A stretch of DNA of 64,000 bases, taken from Roseibium aestuarii. Lineage in GTDB: Bacteria; Pseudomonadota; Alphaproteobacteria; Rhizobiales; Stappiaceae. A program made the translations under genes and the position numbers. The stretch covers positions 1,426,001-1,490,000 of the forward strand of contig NZ_VORA01000001.1 in NCBI RefSeq assembly GCF_008477545.1, in the 5' to 3' direction. Under the pieces are notes generated by a model. It saw nothing but the letters and a program-made list of their open reading frames with translations. It did no database searches and was not told the DNA's origin. Positions 61,511-64,000 of this stretch are shown piece after piece; position 1 is the first letter of the stretch; the number at the start of each line of letters is the position of its first letter.

Positions 61511-62134
61511 TCAGGCGAGTTCCGGGGTCTTGGCACCGGCGGTCAGCTTGGCCGCGGTCTGAGCCACGAACTTGCCCTGGTAGCGGGCGCCGTCGAGCTC
61601 GATCTTGCTCGGCATGCGCTGGCCCTGGCCGCCGGAAATGGTGGTCGCGCCATAGGGCGAGCCGCCGGCGATCTCGTCCAGGGTCATCTGGTCGGCGAAG
61701 GAATAGGGCAGGCCGGTCACCACCATGCCGAAGTGCAGGAAGGTGTTCAGCAGGGCAAAGAGGGTGCCTTCATTGCCGCCGTGCTGGGTGGCGCTGGAGG
61801 TGAAGGCGCCGCCCACCTTGCCTTCCAGGGCGCCGGTTGCCCAGAGGCCGCCGGCCTGCTCCCAGAAGCTTGCCATCTGGGACGGCAGACGGCCGAAGCG
61901 GGTCGGTGCGCCGACGATGATCGCGTCATATTCGGCCAGTTCTGCCGGGGTGGCGATCGGAGCGGACTGTTCCAGCTTGAAGTGGGCCTGCTTGGCGATT
62001 TCTTCCGGAACGGTTTCCGGAACGCGCTTCAGGGCAACCTCTGCACCGGCGGAACGGGCGCCTTCGGCAACGGCTTCAGCCATGGCTTCGATGTGGCCAT
62101 AGGTGGAATAGTAGAGAACGAGGACCTTGGTCAT
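61511..62134 (-). CDS. wrbA: NAD(P)H:quinone oxidoreductase, WrbA flavoprotein
   Basis: 207 residues. Flavodoxin-like fold with FMN phosphate loop [35 protein letters not shown] and [10 protein letters not shown], then the WrbA motif [12 protein letters not shown]. It reduces quinones by two electrons and protects against oxidative stress. It is divergent from a LysR regulator with an inverted repeat between them. Confidence 0.95.
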   Translation of the reverse strand: MTKVLVLYYSTYGHIEAMAEAVAEGARSAGAEVALKRVPETVPEEIAKQAHFKLEQSAPIATPAELAEYDAIIVGAPTRFGRLPSQMASFWEQAGGLWATGALEGKVGGAFTSSATQHGGNEGTLFALLNTFLHFGMVVTGLPYSFADQMTLDEIAGGSPYGATTISGGQGQRMPSKIELDGARYQGKFVAQTAAKLTAGAKTPELA

Positions 62135-62482
62135 TGGGGGGAACTCCGGAAATCTGTTTCAGGGCGGCGCGGGGCCTGTCTGCTGCACTGCCATATGGCA
62201 TGGGAAACTGACCGGTGAAAGGGCAGGGGCGGCGCACGCAGTGTTCACCGCCTGTGAACAGTGAGGGGTAGCCCCCGCAAATCCGGCGCCAATCCGTGTC
62301 GCGAGCCTGTCGCCATCCCGGTCTCTCCCATCTAAGCGGCGGAAATGCCACGATGACCGGCGCCCGGACCGGGAGAAGCGGCTCTGCCTCTTGTTCCGGC
62401 GGCGGTGGCGGTGTTTGATGGGGTGAGGAAGCCCGCCGGATGGCGCGGGTGCCGCGCGAAACGAGGAAGTGCAGTCGGACGC
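62135..62482. other. 348-base divergent region between wrbA and the LysR gene
   Basis: It contains the inverted repeat at 62242-62260. Nothing else is recognised; an in-frame extension of the LysR gene to 62405 is not conserved in character. Confidence 0.55.
62242..62260. promoter_or_regulatory. TGTTCAC-N5-GTGAACA operator, LysR-type T-N11-A
   Basis: A perfect 7-5-7 inverted repeat; its centre reads T-cac-cgcct-gtg-A, i.e. T-N11-A with dyad symmetry, the format of LysR-family sites. It lies in the divergent region between wrbA and the lysR gene, the classical place for an autoregulated LysR operator. Confidence 0.55.
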
Positions 62483-63391
62483 ATGTCCTTCACGATCCGC
62501 CAGTTGCAGTATTTCGTGGCCTCCGCCGAGCGCGGATCGATCTCCCGCGCCGCCCAGTCCCTGAGCATTTCCCAGTCCGCCGTCACCGAGGCCATCAAGG
62601 AGCTGGAGAGCGATCTGGGAGTCGCCCTGTTCGAGCGCCATTCGCGCGGCCTGACCATCACCCACAAGGGGCACCAGTTCCTGCGCCATGCCACCTCGAT
62701 CCTGGCCAGCGTCTCCGATGCCCGGCGGGCCTTCGCCGAACCGCCCGACGCCTCTCCCGGACGCCTGCACCTGGGCGTGACATCGCTGGTGGCCGGCTAC
62801 GTGCTTTCCGACATTCTGGCCCGCTATCGCCGCGCCTATCCGGGGGTGGAGGTGACCGCCATCGAGGACAGCGGCGAATATCTGGAACATCTCCTGATCG
62901 GCGGCGAGCTGGATGTGGCGGTGATGGTCGTCTCGAACCTGCGCGATCCCATGGCGCTCCAGTCGGAAATCCTGGAAGTGTCGCCCTATCGCCTGTGGCT
63001 GCCGCTTGGTCACCGGCTGGAGACCCCCGACAGCGTCGCCCTGTCCGACCTGCTCGGCGAGCCGCTCATCATGCTCACCCTTGACGAGATCGAGGAGGCG
63101 ACCGCCAAGCTCCTCGGCGCGCTCGGCTCCCGCCCGCCGGTGGCCTTCCGCACCCGCTCGGTCGAAGCCGTGCGCTCGCTGGTCGCCACGGGTGCGGGCA
63201 TCGCGATCCTGCCGGATCTGGTCTACCGCCCCTGGTCGCTGGAAGGCGACCGGATCGAAAGCCGGGACGTGAGCGGCAGTCTGCCTGTCGTGCAGGTCGG
63301 CATCGTCTGGCGGCGCGGCTCTGCCCCCAAGACCCCCACCGCCCAGTTCATCGAGCTGGCCAAGGCCCAGCGCATGCTGCGCAACCGTTAG
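62483..63391 (+). CDS. LysR-family transcriptional regulator
   Basis: 302 residues. N-terminal winged helix-turn-helix 1-60 (IRQLQYFVASAERGSISRAA ... SQSAVTEAIKELE) and periplasmic-binding-protein-like effector domain about 90-295. Start ATG 62483 after ACGAGGAAG. Its neighbours are wrbA (divergent) and a polyamine-type binding protein gene 237 bases downstream in the same direction, and LysR-type palindromes precede both. Which set it controls cannot be decided from sequence. Confidence 0.92.
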   Translation: MSFTIRQLQYFVASAERGSISRAAQSLSISQSAVTEAIKELESDLGVALFERHSRGLTITHKGHQFLRHATSILASVSDARRAFAEPPDASPGRLHLGVTSLVAGYVLSDILARYRRAYPGVEVTAIEDSGEYLEHLLIGGELDVAVMVVSNLRDPMALQSEILEVSPYRLWLPLGHRLETPDSVALSDLLGEPLIMLTLDEIEEATAKLLGALGSRPPVAFRTRSVEAVRSLVATGAGIAILPDLVYRPWSLEGDRIESRDVSGSLPVVQVGIVWRRGSAPKTPTAQFIELAKAQRMLRNR

Positions 63392-63487
63392 CCGGCGTCC
63401 CGCTTCAGTCTCGGATAGGGCCGCTGGCGCAGCGCATGCTTGCCCGCTCGTCCAAGCGTCTGACCCTGTGAGTATTTTGGTCTCTGC

Positions 63488-63504
63488 TATCGGTTTTTCC
63501 GATA
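63488..63504. promoter_or_regulatory. TATCGG-N5-CCGATA palindrome (T-N11-A) before the binding-protein gene
   Basis: A perfect 6-5-6 inverted repeat with T-N11-A geometry (63490-63502), 125 bases upstream of the binding-protein ATG and 97 bases after the LysR stop. The following GATATTAT (63524-63531) is a plausible -10 region. Confidence 0.5.
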
Positions 63505-63628
63505 ATCGCTTTCGATATTATGAAATTGCGAAGGCCGGAGGATGCGCGCAAGCTCGCGGCACAAGAAAAAATCAAAATGCATCACCTCCACGAAATCTCG
63601 CGCAATCTGTCCGAGGGGAAATTCGATC

Positions 63629-64000
63629 ATGAAGAAATTCCTGAGCTGTTGCTCTGTCCTGTCCATGCTGGCCGCTCAGACCGCCAGCCTGTCCGCCGCC
63701 GAGATGCTGTCCGAACTGGGCGCGGGCGAGGGTGAAGTCACCATCGTCGCCTGGCCGGGCTATATCGAGCGCGGCGAAACCGACAAGGGCTTCGACTGGG
63801 TCACGAAATTCGAGGAAGCCAGCGGTTGCAAGGTCAACGTCAAGACCGCCAACACCTCCGACGAAATGGTCGCCCTGATGAACGAAGGGGGCTTCGATCT
63901 GGTCACCGCGTCCGGCGATGCCTCCCTGCGCCTCATCGCCGGCAAGCGCGTCCAGCCGGTGAACACCGCGCTGGTGCCCAGCTGGTCCAAGGTGGATGAC
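63629..64000 (+). CDS. Polyamine-type ABC transporter substrate-binding protein, 5' part
   Basis: 124 residues up to the window end. Signal peptide about 1-23 (MKKFLSCCSVLSMLAAQTAS ... SAAE). The mature start GEVTIVAWPGYIERGETDKG and FDWVTKFEEASGCKVNVKTA, followed by TSDEMVALMNEGGFDLVTAS, resemble PotD/PotF-like binding proteins for spermidine or putrescine (extracellular solute-binding family 1). GAGGGG lies 10 bases before the ATG. Transporter membrane and ATPase genes probably follow outside the window. Confidence 0.85.
   Translation, partial: MKKFLSCCSVLSMLAAQTASLSAAEMLSELGAGEGEVTIVAWPGYIERGETDKGFDWVTKFEEASGCKVNVKTANTSDEMVALMNEGGFDLVTASGDASLRLIAGKRVQPVNTALVPSWSKVDD

Overview
The window is chromosomal DNA of a GC-rich alphaproteobacterium. 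The gene orders argS-SPOR protein-nagZ-scpA-scpB-tatABC-serS-surE-pcm-LysM/M23 lipoprotein and DUF815-yajC-secD-secF, the B12-dependent ribonucleotide reductase, an ExoR-like Sel1 protein and an Irr-type iron box before the suf operon all point to the order Hyphomicrobiales (Rhizobiales). A relative of Stappia, Roseibium or Pannonibacter is my inference. Almost everything is core genome: there are no phage genes, insertion sequences, rRNA, tRNA or CRISPR arrays.

Layout. 1-2709 (-): first three quarters of nrdJ, with paired NrdR-like boxes upstream. 3642-4949 (+): an orphan response regulator and the complex I accessory subunit NDUFA12. 5367-6035 (-): an alpha/beta hydrolase. 6370-14685 (+): suf operon (two cysteine desulfurases, SufB, a small CxxC protein, SufC, SufD, SufT-like, SufA-like), then TenA. 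14768-20141 (-): diguanylate cyclase, DEAD-box helicase, parE. 21051-23365: ExoR-like protein (+), xthA (-), erpA (-). 23566-41466 (+): dgt, then the argS to LysM/M23 block, with an orphan ABC ATPase between scpB and tatA. 41849-47406: DUF815 ATPase (-), then yajC-secD-secF and two putative complex I assembly factors (+). 47900-50218: trmFO (-) and a lipoprotein (+). 50257-51395 (-): two DUF1127 genes, each followed by hairpin RNA with anti-Shine-Dalgarno-like loops. 51621-56033: divergent uvrA and ssb around a LexA box. 56830-64000: L,D-transpeptidase, znuA, a TauE-family permease, wrbA, a LysR regulator and the start of a polyamine-type binding protein.

Themes. Several housekeeping genes carry a recognisable operator: NrdR before nrdJ, an Irr/ICE box before suf, and LexA boxes before parE and uvrA/ssb. 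Fe-S assembly (suf, erpA) and respiratory complex I biogenesis (NDUFA12, NDUFAF3-like, NDUFAF6-like) recur.

The most interesting element is at 50976-51234. Six consecutive hairpins on the minus strand, directly after a DUF1127 gene, each show CCTCCTCCCA in the loop. They form a duplicated three-hairpin unit with compensatory stem changes and end in a T-run. This has the architecture of the CcsR/cuckoo small RNAs of alphaproteobacteria, but with an unusually high number of loops. A second DUF1127 gene 0.5 kb away ends in a terminator hairpin with a closely related loop. Twin-palindrome (RIME-like) elements fill most of the longer 3' intergenic gaps.
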